Shown here: positions 8,894-17,389 of the stretch, in pieces
Numbering within the stretch: position 1 is the first letter of the stretch
Layout of the letters: each line of letters starts with the position of its first letter
Assembly (NCBI GenBank): GCA_944323885.1
Contig: CALUUD010000001.1
Coordinates: 1 to 64,000, forward strand
Reading direction: 5' to 3'
Origin: an uncultured Helicobacteraceae bacterium
GTDB lineage: Bacteria > Campylobacterota > Campylobacteria > Campylobacterales > Helicobacteraceae
Length of the DNA: 64,000 bases
Translations under genes and position numbers: made by a program
Notes under the pieces: model-generated
What the model was told of the DNA's origin: nothing
The model's input: only the letters and a program-made list of their open reading frames with translations
The model's database searches: none

Positions 8894-9510
8894 TAATTAG
8901 TGTCTACCAATATTTTTAACTTATTGTAAATATCTAAAATATCACATTTTTTTGAATAAAAACTATTCCTGTTTGCAATAAGATAAGCGCTAGATTCTAA
9001 TATTACTTCATCTACTTTTAAACTATTTTCTTTCATTGTATTTCCTGTCTCAACAATATCTACAATAGCATCAGATAGTCCAACAAGAGGAGCAAGCTCA
9101 ATAGAACCATAAAGTTTTATAATATCAGTTGCTATAGCTCTTTTTGAAAAAAAATTTCTAGTAATATTTGGCATTTTTGTAGCAATTTTAATTTGAGGTT
9201 TATCATAATTTATATTTTCATTCATCTTAGAACCAAGAACAACCCTGCATTGACCAATTTTTAAATCTAACAACCTAACAATATCAACTCCTGTTTCCTC
9301 TAAAACATCAAGTCCTACAACTCCCAAATCAGCTGCCTGATAAGAAACATATATAGGAACATCTTGGCTTCTAACAAGCAGGAATCTAAAATTATCATAT
9401 TGAAGTATTAATTTTCTATTTACAAATGCAAAATTGCAGTCAAACATCCTAGCAAATAAATCAAGGACATCATCTGCTATCCTACCCTTTGGTAGAGCTA
9501 TTGTAATCAT
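8893..9510 (-). CDS. hisG: ATP phosphoribosyltransferase catalytic subunit, short form
   Basis: HisG joins ATP and PRPP in the first step of histidine synthesis. At 205 residues this is the short form, which lacks the C-terminal regulatory domain of the ~300-residue long form. Family motifs are visible: ITIALPKGRI at the start, ADLGVVGLDVLEE, and the PRPP-binding segment SDAIVDIVETGNTMKEN. Short-form enzymes work with HisZ, a histidyl-tRNA synthetase paralogue; no hisZ or other his gene lies in the window. The start overlaps the coaX stop by four bases. Confidence 0.92.
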   Translation of the reverse strand: MITIALPKGRIADDVLDLFARMFDCNFAFVNRKLILQYDNFRFLLVRSQDVPIYVSYQAADLGVVGLDVLEETGVDIVRLLDLKIGQCRVVLGSKMNENINYDKPQIKIATKMPNITRNFFSKRAIATDIIKLYGSIELAPLVGLSDAIVDIVETGNTMKENSLKVDEVILESSAYLIANRNSFYSKKCDILDIYNKLKILVDTN

Positions 9511-10136
9511 AACAAACCCTTTAGATTATTTTGTAACACTTTTAACATACCTTTAAAAACTAGTGTATTATCATAAATTGATCTATCAAAAAACCTAGAT
9601 AAAAATTTACCATCTCCACCAGTAAAATAAACACAATCATCTTTTGCTACATTCTGTATAGTCAAGACTATACTTCTGATACATCCAAAACTAATGGCAT
9701 CTCTAGTATTTTGCGGCAATGATACAAGTGATATATCAAAATTAAAATCCATTCTTAAAGCATCTATGCTAGAAAATAAACGCTTGTAGTTAGATAGGCC
9801 TGGCAATATGTAACCACCTAGATGAATACCTGATTGCATAATATCTATTGTTATTGCACTTCCGGCATCAACTATTATACCATCTTGAATTGCTAAACAT
9901 GCTGCCTTTCTATCTACTCCAAGACCTTTATAAGCTGTATCAAGCTTTAGAAATTTCTCTATATTTACACATCTACTATGAGATTCTAGTAATTTTTTTT
10001 CATTCTTTTTACTAACACTGATATAATAGATTGGCATTTCTGGATTCTTTTTTGCAATACTACTTGGCTTTTCTTTCCACATCTTACCCTTACAAAAAAA
10101 ATGCAAATAAGTATTACCTATATCACATAAAAGCAT
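9507..10136 (-). CDS. coaX: type III pantothenate kinase
   Basis: CoaX phosphorylates pantothenate, the first step of CoA synthesis from the vitamin. The 209-residue protein carries the ASKHA-fold signatures: CDIGNTYLHF at the N-terminus (ATP phosphate loop), GLGVDRKAACLA, the catalytic VDAGSAITIDIM, and GGYILPGL. Its length fits the short epsilonproteobacterial CoaX. It overlaps hisG by four bases and follows the lipoprotein gene after three bases. With panD and panC also in the window, pantothenate synthesis and activation are both represented. Confidence 0.93.
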   Translation of the reverse strand: MLLCDIGNTYLHFFCKGKMWKEKPSSIAKKNPEMPIYYISVSKKNEKKLLESHSRCVNIEKFLKLDTAYKGLGVDRKAACLAIQDGIIVDAGSAITIDIMQSGIHLGGYILPGLSNYKRLFSSIDALRMDFNFDISLVSLPQNTRDAISFGCIRSIVLTIQNVAKDDCVYFTGGDGKFLSRFFDRSIYDNTLVFKGMLKVLQNNLKGLL

Positions 10137-10139
10137 TTT

Positions 10140-11138
10140 TCACTTCGGAAATTTTATAATTTTATTATCATAATAAATTGTATCATTTGTATAAAAACTA
10201 TTTTTATACTCATCTATATCAATTTTATAAATATAATCAACAAAATTATGTAGATCAATTTTTATCATATATCCTTGAGATTCTAGTGTATATATACTAT
10301 CATTTACAATGATAGAACTAAGGCTTGCATATTGAAATTTTATTTTATGTAACTCATTAAGAAGCAAATCAAGTTCTATTACTTCACCCTCAAGACTTAA
10401 TATATAAATTTTATTATTAGTATAAAGTATATCTTTTATATTGAATGATTTTGAAAAAACATTACCATCAACAAATGTCATAAGTTTATTGCTGGTTGCA
10501 AATATTATATTATTGCCACTAGAAGCCAAATATATAATATTGCTAAAAAACGTATCGCTACCTAATGTTATAGTGTTTATTATTTTAAAATTATTTAAAC
10601 TAACAACTACAATCTTATTGTCAAATGCAGGAAAAATAACTCTATCACCAATAAATAATGGTGAAGCAACTTTTGAATCAATAGCATAAGATGTTGAGTT
10701 ATTGCTGCTAAATAACTTTTCATTTACATTGATATCCCACAACACTAAACTATTATCTGCTAAAACCAAAGCCAATATATTATCTCTAAGTGATGCGGCA
10801 ATAGGCATATAATCAAATGTAAATGAGTACATTTCTTTACCATCTTTATTGAGTATCAACAAATTATTTGTCTCATAGCTAGCAACAATAAACAAATCAT
10901 TAACACTATTTAAAAACTCATAATCTTCTTTTAAGTTAATGTTATAAATACCATCTTTTGTTATTACAGAACCATTGTCAAGTAATGCACCATTACTATT
11001 AGCTTGAGATATATGATAGTCTAATTTATCATCTATATCAATCTTGCCAAGTATCCTATCATCACTTGGTGTAAAATATTGCTTTTGGCTACATCCAATA
11101 AATAGTAAAAAAAATATAAATAATAATATCTTATTCAT
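10140..11138 (-). CDS. beta-propeller lipoprotein (HP0863-like)
   Basis: The 332-residue protein begins with a lipoprotein signal, LLFIGCSQ, with the acylated Cys at residue 16. The rest is repeated beta-strand units with recurring patterns such as NLLILNKDGKEMYSF, NSLVLWDINVNEKL and NKIVVVSLNNFKII, typical of PQQ/WD40-like propellers such as BamB. It is probably anchored in the outer or inner membrane facing the periplasm. Its place directly upstream of coaX matches H. pylori HP0863 as I recall. A BamB-like role in outer membrane assembly is possible but not shown. It overlaps the upstream gene by 8 bases. Confidence 0.75.
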   Translation of the reverse strand: MNKILLFIFFLLFIGCSQKQYFTPSDDRILGKIDIDDKLDYHISQANSNGALLDNGSVITKDGIYNINLKEDYEFLNSVNDLFIVASYETNNLLILNKDGKEMYSFTFDYMPIAASLRDNILALVLADNSLVLWDINVNEKLFSSNNSTSYAIDSKVASPLFIGDRVIFPAFDNKIVVVSLNNFKIINTITLGSDTFFSNIIYLASSGNNIIFATSNKLMTFVDGNVFSKSFNIKDILYTNNKIYILSLEGEVIELDLLLNELHKIKFQYASLSSIIVNDSIYTLESQGYMIKIDLHNFVDYIYKIDIDEYKNSFYTNDTIYYDNKIIKFPK

Positions 11139-11730
11139 TGCTCTTTGTAACCGTAAAATGAGTTAATATTTTTGCAAATTCGCCCAAATTGGATTCTTGT
11201 GGAATCTCACCTAGAATAAGTTTTGCCTCATTAATCTTGTTATCATTTATCAATAAAAATGCTTGTTGCAATTTTGATAAATCACCCAGCGTATACTGGT
11301 TTACACTCTTTAATATTGATATATCACGCTCAAAGCTTCCAATATAATAAGATGCAAATGAAGAAATCAAATCATCTTTACTATCTTTTAATTCTTCAAA
11401 TTCGCTAAGATTGCCATTTTTTAGTGCTTGTTGCAAAATAAACAATTCATATAATCTTTTATTTCCACTTTTTAATTCATCTCTAAGTTTAGAATTATTT
11501 GAATCGCTAATTAATTTTGTATATATATTGCTGTATTTTTGCACATTATGCTCTGTATAAGTTGAATACATAAAATATATAATACTTCCAAATATAAAAA
11601 CAACAAAAAAAAGCCAAATAATATATTTATATTTTTTATACAATCGTTCAAGCTTTAGTGTATTTTCCAATAAGTGACCATCATTGCTAAATTCATCTTT
11701 AATATAATTAAAATTATTTCTTATACTCAA
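11131..11730 (-). CDS. single-pass membrane protein with TPR-like region (HP0864-like, YfgM type)
   Basis: The 199-residue protein has a cytosolic N-terminus of about 37 residues, one membrane segment near 38-57 (IIWLFFVVFIFGSIIYFMYS), and a mostly helical periplasmic part. The arrangement of one N-terminal anchor plus weak TPR helices resembles YfgM-type proteins, which sit next to BamB in many bacteria. Here too the next gene is a BamB-like propeller lipoprotein, overlapping by 8 bases. That pairing supports an envelope chaperone or assembly role, as inference. The family is not certain. Confidence 0.65.
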   Translation of the reverse strand: MSIRNNFNYIKDEFSNDGHLLENTLKLERLYKKYKYIIWLFFVVFIFGSIIYFMYSTYTEHNVQKYSNIYTKLISDSNNSKLRDELKSGNKRLYELFILQQALKNGNLSEFEELKDSKDDLISSFASYYIGSFERDISILKSVNQYTLGDLSKLQQAFLLINDNKINEAKLILGEIPQESNLGEFAKILTHFTVTKSNE

Positions 11731-11789
11731 ATTTATATCCTTAAAAATTTATGGGCTTACTAAGTGCTATTCTACTATAATATCATATT

Positions 11790-12221
11790 TTATATCCCGG
11801 TACTACCAAAACCGCTTACTCCTCGTTCTGTATCACTTAAATCATTGCTAATAACTAAATTAGCTGTATGCACTTGTGATAACACAGCCTGAGCTATTCT
11901 ATCACCACTTTTGATATAAAATTTTTCTTTTGAAAAGTTAAATAATATTATCATGACTTCACCACGATAATCACTATCAATTGTTCCAGGAGCATTTAAA
12001 ACACCGATACCATTTTTATATGCTAATCCACTGCGTGCTCTTACTTGTATTTCATAGCCAATTGGAATCTCAAATGCTAATCCTGTTTTTATAACACCAA
12101 AACAACCAGAATCTATACTAGCATTTTCAACACTATGAAGATCAAAACCACTTGCACCATTACTTTGATACTTCGGTATTATTGCATCTTTGTGTAGCTT
12201 TTTTACCTTTAGATTAATCAA
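11790..12221 (-). CDS. dut: dUTP diphosphatase (dUTPase)
   Basis: Dut hydrolyses dUTP to dUMP, keeping uracil out of DNA and feeding dTMP synthesis. The 143-residue protein has the five trimeric dUTPase motifs: GASGFDLHS, RARSGLAYKNG, GTIDSDYRGE (with the catalytic Asp), GDRIAQAVL and the flexible C-terminal RGVSGFGSTG. Length is standard. The start overlaps the greA stop by 8 bases. It is followed by a 59-base gap before the membrane-protein gene. Confidence 0.96.
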   Translation of the reverse strand: MINLKVKKLHKDAIIPKYQSNGASGFDLHSVENASIDSGCFGVIKTGLAFEIPIGYEIQVRARSGLAYKNGIGVLNAPGTIDSDYRGEVMIILFNFSKEKFYIKSGDRIAQAVLSQVHTANLVISNDLSDTERGVSGFGSTGI

Positions 12222-12705
12222 AGCTAATCTCCTTGTATTCTATGCTTAAAATTTCAAAATCGCACTCACCTTTTGGTAGTCTAATAGTTACTTCATCACC
12301 AACTTGTTTGCCTAAGATAGATTTGGCAATTGGAGAATGAAATGAAATATATCCTTTCTCTGGACTACTTTCATAAGACCCAACAATAGTATATTGCAAC
12401 TTTTTATCATCATCTAGATTCAATAAAACAACAGTGCTACCAAAATTTACACTATTATGTTCATATGATTTTGGATCAACAATCTGAATATTTGCAAGCA
12501 TAGCACTTAATTCTGCTATTCTAGCTTCTATAAAAGCTTGTTTTTCTTTAGCTGCATGATATTCAGCATTTTCTTTTAAATCACCATGAGAGCGTGCTAT
12601 ATCTATCTCTTTTACAATATATGGACGCTCAATTTCTTTTAATTTTTTTAATTCATCACACAACTTATTATATCCATATTCAGTCATTGGTTCTTTTTGC
12701 ATCAA
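12214..12705 (-). CDS. greA: transcription elongation factor GreA
   Basis: GreA rescues backtracked RNA polymerase by stimulating transcript cleavage in the secondary channel. The 163-residue protein starts with MTEYGYNKLCDELKKLK after a short lead, and has the N-terminal coiled coil with acidic tip residues in ARSHGDLKENAEYHAAKEKQ. The C-terminal FKBP-like domain follows (SPIAKSILGKQVGDEVTIRLP). The original start may be the second Met (MTEYGY, residue 5), the usual family start. It overlaps dut by 8 bases and lies 15 bases after the Sel1 protein gene. Confidence 0.95.
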   Translation of the reverse strand: MMQKEPMTEYGYNKLCDELKKLKEIERPYIVKEIDIARSHGDLKENAEYHAAKEKQAFIEARIAELSAMLANIQIVDPKSYEHNSVNFGSTVVLLNLDDDKKLQYTIVGSYESSPEKGYISFHSPIAKSILGKQVGDEVTIRLPKGECDFEILSIEYKEISFD

Positions 12706-12720
12706 CTTTACCTTATTAGA

Positions 12721-13428
12721 TTAATTAAAAACTTTTTTCATATTATCACAACTAGGCTGATAACCACTTTTGCATGCCTTATCAAACAACTCTTTTGCAA
12801 GTTTCAAATCTTTTTTAACACCTCCATCACCATTATTGTATATTACAGCAAGGTTATTACATCCTTCCATATTACCACTATCACACACCTTTTTAAATAA
12901 GTCAAATGATTTCTTTATATCCCTACTGACAATATCATCACCACGATAATACTTCACGCCTAATTTATAGCAAGCATCTATATTATCTAGATTGCATGCT
13001 TTTTCAATATAGCCAAAATAAATATATTTAGATTTGATAATATCATCATTGCTGCCATATAGATCTGCTAACATTAAACAAGATTCTGCATTCTTGTACT
13101 CACAACCTTGAATCAAAATTCCAAGAGCCTGAATAATTTGCTTATTTTCTATATGAGATTTTGCGACTTGAATACAACTATCTATGTTATTAAAGTCACA
13201 CACTTTATCATTTTTTGACACAGAATCTATTTTATTGCTAGAAGTAATAACAACTGAGCTATCTTGATTGACAATATGATCATTTTGCACATCAAAACTT
13301 GCCTCAACAGTATCATGATTAACATTAGAAACATCAAGTCCTATAAAATTCATTAACATATCTTTATATAAAAATAAAACCCCACATAATGCCAAAATGA
13401 CAATTAGAGCCATAATCTTAATTCTCAT
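12721..13428 (-). CDS. Sel1-repeat cysteine-rich protein (Hcp family)
   Basis: The 235-residue protein has an N-terminal membrane or signal segment (residues 4-24) and three to four Sel1-like repeats of about 36 residues. Each is closed by a Cys pair, as in CDSGNMEGCNNLAVIYNNG and CKSGYQPSCDNM. Disulfide-clamped repeats of this kind define the Helicobacter cysteine-rich proteins (HcpA-E), which are secreted or periplasmic. The first segment lacks a clear cleavage site, so it may stay anchored. It sits between lpxB and greA, a place where I do not recall such a gene in H. pylori. Function is unknown beyond the fold. Confidence 0.75.
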   Translation of the reverse strand: MRIKIMALIVILALCGVLFLYKDMLMNFIGLDVSNVNHDTVEASFDVQNDHIVNQDSSVVITSSNKIDSVSKNDKVCDFNNIDSCIQVAKSHIENKQIIQALGILIQGCEYKNAESCLMLADLYGSNDDIIKSKYIYFGYIEKACNLDNIDACYKLGVKYYRGDDIVSRDIKKSFDLFKKVCDSGNMEGCNNLAVIYNNGDGGVKKDLKLAKELFDKACKSGYQPSCDNMKKVFN

Positions 13429-13492
13429 AAAATCCCTTTTAATATCTAAATAAACGCATAAAATAGCTGTTTATACCATATAAAACTTTAAA

Positions 13493-14560
13493 TTACTTAG
13501 AATTTAATATAATATCACACATATTATCTACACTACCATATTTTAAATACTTCCGTAGCTCAAATGATTTAATAAGAAAATCATTACTATTAAAATTATT
13601 ATAAGCTGAAATTAGATTAGTTACATTTAAATCATCTTGCAGCAATTCATTATGAAATATAGAATCTTTATGCATCTTCTCATACAAGATATTTGCAAGA
13701 CCTACATATTTTAGTTTTAAAAAGATCCTAACAATAAATGCATCAATCTTTTTTGCTTTATATCCCAATACAAATGGAGTACCAATAATTGCACTCTCTA
13801 ATGTTGCCGTTCCACTGCAAATAAAGGCAAATTTACTCTTATATAAGCTTTTATGTGCATCAAATACAATATTAAAATCATCTAGTATTTTATAAATTTG
13901 CAACTCTTTATTCTGAAATGATTTTGGAACTACTAAATTAAAAACTAAATTAGGATTCATTTGTTTTAGCTTATTTTTAACATCTATAAAAATTGGGAAA
14001 ATCCTTTTGATTTCACTTATGCGACTACCAGGCATAAAAGTAATAATATTAGAATCTATAGCATGTGTCTTATATGTCTTAATTTCATCAAGTAATGGAT
14101 GTCCTACAAAAACAGCTTTTTTATTATAATAATCAATTTCAAATGGCAAAATTCCAGCTAACACATCAAAATATTTCTCAATAGCTTTAACTCTCCAAGG
14201 TTTCCAAGCCCATATTTGTGGCAATATATAATAAATTATTTCTTTATTCGGATTTATTTTTTTAATTTTTTTTGCAAGTGGAATATGAAATGAAGAACTA
14301 TCTAACAATAAAATCTTATCACACATTAATGCTAATTTTGACATTTCATTTAATGCTTTTGATAAAAATCTTATTTTATAAAATACATCAACAAAACCCA
14401 TAATGGAAAAATCATTTGGACTATAAATAGGATTATTGTTACTAATCCCATCACTAAATACACCATACAATTCTAGGTCAATACGACTTGACAATTCTTT
14501 AATTAAATATTTAAGATGAATATTTGATGAAAATTCTAACGCAGATACAAATAATTTCAT
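13493..14560 (-). CDS. lpxB: lipid-A-disaccharide synthase
   Basis: LpxB joins UDP-diacylglucosamine and lipid X to make the lipid A disaccharide at the inner membrane. The protein (~355 residues) shows the GT19 pattern: MKLFVSALEFSSNIHLKYL at the N-terminus, YYILPQIWAWKPWRVKAI, the nucleotide-binding FVGHPLLDE and PGSRISEIKRI, and the C-terminal CSGTATLESAIIGTPFVLGY. I use the ATG at 14560; an upstream TTG two codons earlier is also in frame. It follows the coiled-coil gene after 28 bases. Confidence 0.93.
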   Translation of the reverse strand: MKLFVSALEFSSNIHLKYLIKELSSRIDLELYGVFSDGISNNNPIYSPNDFSIMGFVDVFYKIRFLSKALNEMSKLALMCDKILLLDSSSFHIPLAKKIKKINPNKEIIYYILPQIWAWKPWRVKAIEKYFDVLAGILPFEIDYYNKKAVFVGHPLLDEIKTYKTHAIDSNIITFMPGSRISEIKRIFPIFIDVKNKLKQMNPNLVFNLVVPKSFQNKELQIYKILDDFNIVFDAHKSLYKSKFAFICSGTATLESAIIGTPFVLGYKAKKIDAFIVRIFLKLKYVGLANILYEKMHKDSIFHNELLQDDLNVTNLISAYNNFNSNDFLIKSFELRKYLKYGSVDNMCDIILNSK

Positions 14561-14588
14561 AACCAAATCACATCATAGTTAATACTTA

Positions 14589-15095
14589 TTAATTTTTAGA
14601 TTTAATCTCTTTTAGTTCATTTTTTAATTTAGCATTTTCTAAATCACTATTATTTAACTTTGCCTTTAAAGTTTTAACTTCGAGTAAACAAGACAAATAC
14701 TTCTCAAGTAAATCTTTTGTATAAAATTCTCTAGCAGGATTAGCTGGAACAACAATACCATCAGAAAGAACAATATCAACTTTACTAAGTGGTTGTATCT
14801 GTAATTCATTTTTTAAATTATTTATAGCATCCTGATGTGCACTATTAGATTCAATACTTTCTATATCAGCTTTTAATTTCTCTAATTTTATTTCTGATTC
14901 TTTTATTTTATTTTGAATAAAAGCATATTCTGTGCGTATTTGCTTTAATTGATCTTGCTCCTTTAATACATCATCTTTATAATGATTAACTTCATCCTTA
15001 AAACGGCTAAATTCATTTTCAAAAAATTCTACAATTTGCCAAGTTTCATTAATCTTATCTGCATTTTGTATAAACCTATCAAAAACTTTATCCAT
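14589..15095 (-). CDS. coiled-coil protein of unknown function (HP0868 position)
   Basis: This 168-residue protein has no signal or membrane segment. Residues ~30-90 form a long heptad-rich, charged coiled coil, and residues ~135-165 a second. Between them is a short ordered stretch, VDIVLSDGIVVPANPAREFY, that looks like a small conserved core. It lies between hypA and lpxB, the place of HP0868 in H. pylori by memory. I do not know its job; a cytosolic scaffold is possible. Confidence 0.6.
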   Translation of the reverse strand: MDKVFDRFIQNADKINETWQIVEFFENEFSRFKDEVNHYKDDVLKEQDQLKQIRTEYAFIQNKIKESEIKLEKLKADIESIESNSAHQDAINNLKNELQIQPLSKVDIVLSDGIVVPANPAREFYTKDLLEKYLSCLLEVKTLKAKLNNSDLENAKLKNELKEIKSKN

Positions 15096-15126
15096 AACAC
15101 ATTCCTAAATCTAATATTTTATACAA

Positions 15127-15474
15127 TTATTCCATTTCAAGACTTAATAAATGAAGTTCTTTTCCCTCTATAATTTCAACATCATTACTGCCGCATTGCA
15201 CACAGATTCCATAAGATAATCCATCAGCATAAAATTGTTTATGACAGCAGTTACAATGAAGTTTTACTTTTTTAAAAACAATCTCTAACTTGCTACACCT
15301 TATAAGATCACTATCTTCTTTAAATGTCTCAAAACAATTAGATAGTAAATTAGCTTCTACTCCACTCCTTTCGCCAACCTCAATAATTATCCTAAGTACT
15401 TTAGAGGCATTATGTTTTAAAGCTTCCTTATGAACAATATCTATCAAATCAGAAACTATGGAATATTCATGCAT
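15127..15474 (-). CDS. hypA: nickel metallochaperone HypA
   Basis: HypA delivers nickel to the [NiFe]-hydrogenase large subunit and, in Helicobacter, also helps urease maturation. The 115-residue protein begins MHEYSIV, with the nickel-binding His2 and the adjacent Glu3. It carries the structural zinc site as CNCCH and CVQCG near residues 72-95. Length is standard. It is 8 bases downstream of the zinc-ribbon gene and near hypE, so hydrogenase maturation genes cluster here although hypB, hypC, hypD and hypF are not in the window. Confidence 0.95.
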   Translation of the reverse strand: MHEYSIVSDLIDIVHKEALKHNASKVLRIIIEVGERSGVEANLLSNCFETFKEDSDLIRCSKLEIVFKKVKLHCNCCHKQFYADGLSYGICVQCGSNDVEIIEGKELHLLSLEME

Positions 15475-15482
15475 AGCAAAAA

Positions 15483-15758
15483 TTAAAAGTCAAATAATTC
15501 GCTAAAAAAACTCTCTTTTTTCTTATGTGGATAATGATGCTTATTGTAACTATTGCCAAAGCTATATTTATATTCGTCTCTTTTTTCAAACTCTCTAGAA
15601 TCTTTTTTAAAGCTTTGATTATTATTAGAACGATCTATAATCTTATCAAGTTCTCCTCTATCAAGCCATATACCTCTACATTGAGGACAATAATCAATCT
15701 CTATTCCACTTCTTTCACTCATAACAAGATTAACATTACTGCACACTGGACATTGCAT
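15483..15758 (-). CDS. small zinc-ribbon protein (TFIIB-type zinc finger)
   Basis: The 91-residue protein has a four-Cys zinc ribbon: MQCPVCSN at the start and YCPQCRGIWLDRGEL near residues 23-37, the signature of the zf-TFIIB family of small bacterial proteins. The second half is polar and low in complexity, rich in His, Lys, Ser and Tyr (for example YNKHHYPHKKKE), and could bind metal. It sits 8 bases before hypA and downstream of hypE. A metal-handling role is an inference from that context; most family members are uncharacterised. Confidence 0.75.
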   Translation of the reverse strand: MQCPVCSNVNLVMSERSGIEIDYCPQCRGIWLDRGELDKIIDRSNNNQSFKKDSREFEKRDEYKYSFGNSYNKHHYPHKKKESFFSELFDF

Positions 15759-15901
15759 ACTAACTCCTAATGTAATATTTGATGAAAAATTATAAACAAT
15801 ATAACATAAAATTTCATACTAAAATTTTATAACTTATACAATAAAATAATGAAAGAGCATATAATATTCAATAATTAACTAGATGTATATCAACTATAAA
15901 C

Positions 15902-16900
15902 TTAGCAAATTCTAGGCAATATCTCACCCTCTGGGTAGTCAAGATAAACTTTGCTTCCCCAAGTATTAGTGATAACAACTTTCCCTCCAAGTTTATTCTC
16001 GCCAACACTGCCAATAATCATAGAATCTTTTCCTAAAGAAGTCCTGCGAAGCAATTCCAATGCTTTATTAGCATCATTTTTTGCTATAGCAAAAGCACAT
16101 ACGCCTTCATTTGCTAAAATATATGGTTCAATACCTAGAATCTCGCATACACCACGAACAGAATCAGGTATCAATATAGAATCTTGATTAATATAAATAT
16201 CTTTATTTGAAGCATTTGCCCATTCATTTAGAAGTGCTGCAATACCACCTCTAGTAGCATCACGCATAGCATGAATTTCTATATTATGCTCTATCAATAT
16301 AGATACAATATCCCATAAGCTAGCACAATCACTCTGTAAATCATTTACTAAATTAATATCATTTCTTAAGCAATAAATACAAGCGCCATGTGATCCTATT
16401 GGTGCATTTAAAATAATTACATCATCATTTTTTAGATTCTTTGAGCTAATATGTTTATATTTTACTTCACCAATTGCAGTAGTATTTATAAAAACACCAT
16501 TTACACTACCTTTATGGACTACTTTTGTATCAGCAGATAATAAGGTTATATTAAGTTTTACCATTTCATCTTTCATTGATTTTGCTATTTTTTCTAAATC
16601 ACTAATTAAAAAGCCTTCTTCTATAATAAATGAAGCTGTTAAGTAAAGCGGCTTTGCTCCACCCATAGCAACATCATTGCAACTACCACAAACACTAAGC
16701 TTTCCTATATCACCCCCAGGAAAAAAAATAGGGGTGATGGTATATGAATCTGTACTAATTGCATAATCTCCACCATAAAAAAATCCAGAATCTTCAATGC
16801 TATATTTAGCAATATCTCCAAAAGTTTTAATAAAAACATCATTAATTAACCTTGCATTTTCCTTTCCACCATTGCCATAAGCAAGCAATACCCTATCCAT
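15902..16900 (-). CDS. hypE: hydrogenase maturation factor HypE
   Basis: HypE dehydrates a carbamoyl group on its own C-terminal Cys to a thiocyanate, the source of the CN ligands in [NiFe] hydrogenase. The 332-residue protein has the AIR-synthase/PurM fold with DSYTITPIFFPGGDIGKL, a glycine-rich VCGSCNDVAMGGA, and AMRDATRGGIAALLNEW. It ends in the required PRIC tail, so the active Cys is present. It partners with HypF, which is not in this window. A likely promoter lies in the 124-base gap shared with divergent panD. Confidence 0.96.
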   Translation of the reverse strand: MDRVLLAYGNGGKENARLINDVFIKTFGDIAKYSIEDSGFFYGGDYAISTDSYTITPIFFPGGDIGKLSVCGSCNDVAMGGAKPLYLTASFIIEEGFLISDLEKIAKSMKDEMVKLNITLLSADTKVVHKGSVNGVFINTTAIGEVKYKHISSKNLKNDDVIILNAPIGSHGACIYCLRNDINLVNDLQSDCASLWDIVSILIEHNIEIHAMRDATRGGIAALLNEWANASNKDIYINQDSILIPDSVRGVCEILGIEPYILANEGVCAFAIAKNDANKALELLRRTSLGKDSMIIGSVGENKLGGKVVITNTWGSKVYLDYPEGEILPRIC

Positions 16901-16998
16901 AACAATCCTTTTAAAAATAAAAACTATGCAAAATCCAAAAAGTATATAAATTTTATGTTAAAATTTTTTTAAATTTTAAACTCAAAAACACCATATTG

Positions 16999-17004
16999 TA
17001 TAAT
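16999..17004 (+). promoter_or_regulatory. -10 hexamer of the panD operon
   Basis: A perfect TATAAT preceded by TTG lies 20 bases before the panD start codon, with the ribosome site AAGAAG between. Start of transcription would fall near 17011, giving a short leader. Upstream is AT-rich as is usual for the main sigma factor of this group, where a -35 is often not conserved. Confidence 0.5.
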
Positions 17005-17024
17005 CACATTTAAGAAGAGTTATT

Positions 17025-17387
17025 ATGAATATAGAAATACTTTATAGCAAAATACATAATGCAACAATTACTGATGCAAACCTAAATTACAAAGGCTCAA
17101 TAACAATAGATAAAACCATACTAAAAAAAGCAAAATTATTTGTAGGGCAAAAAGTAGAAATTGCAAATTTAAATAATGGAGAAAGATTTTCTACTTACAT
17201 AATAGAAGGCGAAGAAAATAGTAAAACAATCTGTCTAAATGGTGCTGCTGCAAGAAAAGTCCAAATTGGAGATAAAATAATTATTATGGCCTATGCATCT
17301 TGTAGCATAGATGAGGCACAATCATATAAACCTACAATACTGATATTAGATGAAAATAACGATATAAAATACAAAGAAGGAAAATAA
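17025..17387 (+). CDS. panD: aspartate 1-decarboxylase
   Basis: PanD makes beta-alanine from aspartate for pantothenate synthesis. The 120-residue pro-enzyme cleaves itself between Gly and Ser to form a pyruvoyl group. The cleavage site is visible as [10 protein letters not shown], with Gly24-Ser25. Other family segments are [35 protein letters not shown] and a C-terminal strand. It is the first gene of the plus-strand run; ybaB follows after two bases. The product feeds PanC, encoded at 23851-24684. Confidence 0.97.
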   Translation: MNIEILYSKIHNATITDANLNYKGSITIDKTILKKAKLFVGQKVEIANLNNGERFSTYIIEGEENSKTICLNGAAARKVQIGDKIIIMAYASCSIDEAQSYKPTILILDENNDIKYKEGK

Positions 17388-17389
17388 CT

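Noticed and set aside
16714-16735. ATCACCCC/GGGGTGAT inverted repeat
   Set aside because: It lies within hypE at a conserved protein segment (ITPIFFPGGDIG), so coding constraint explains it.
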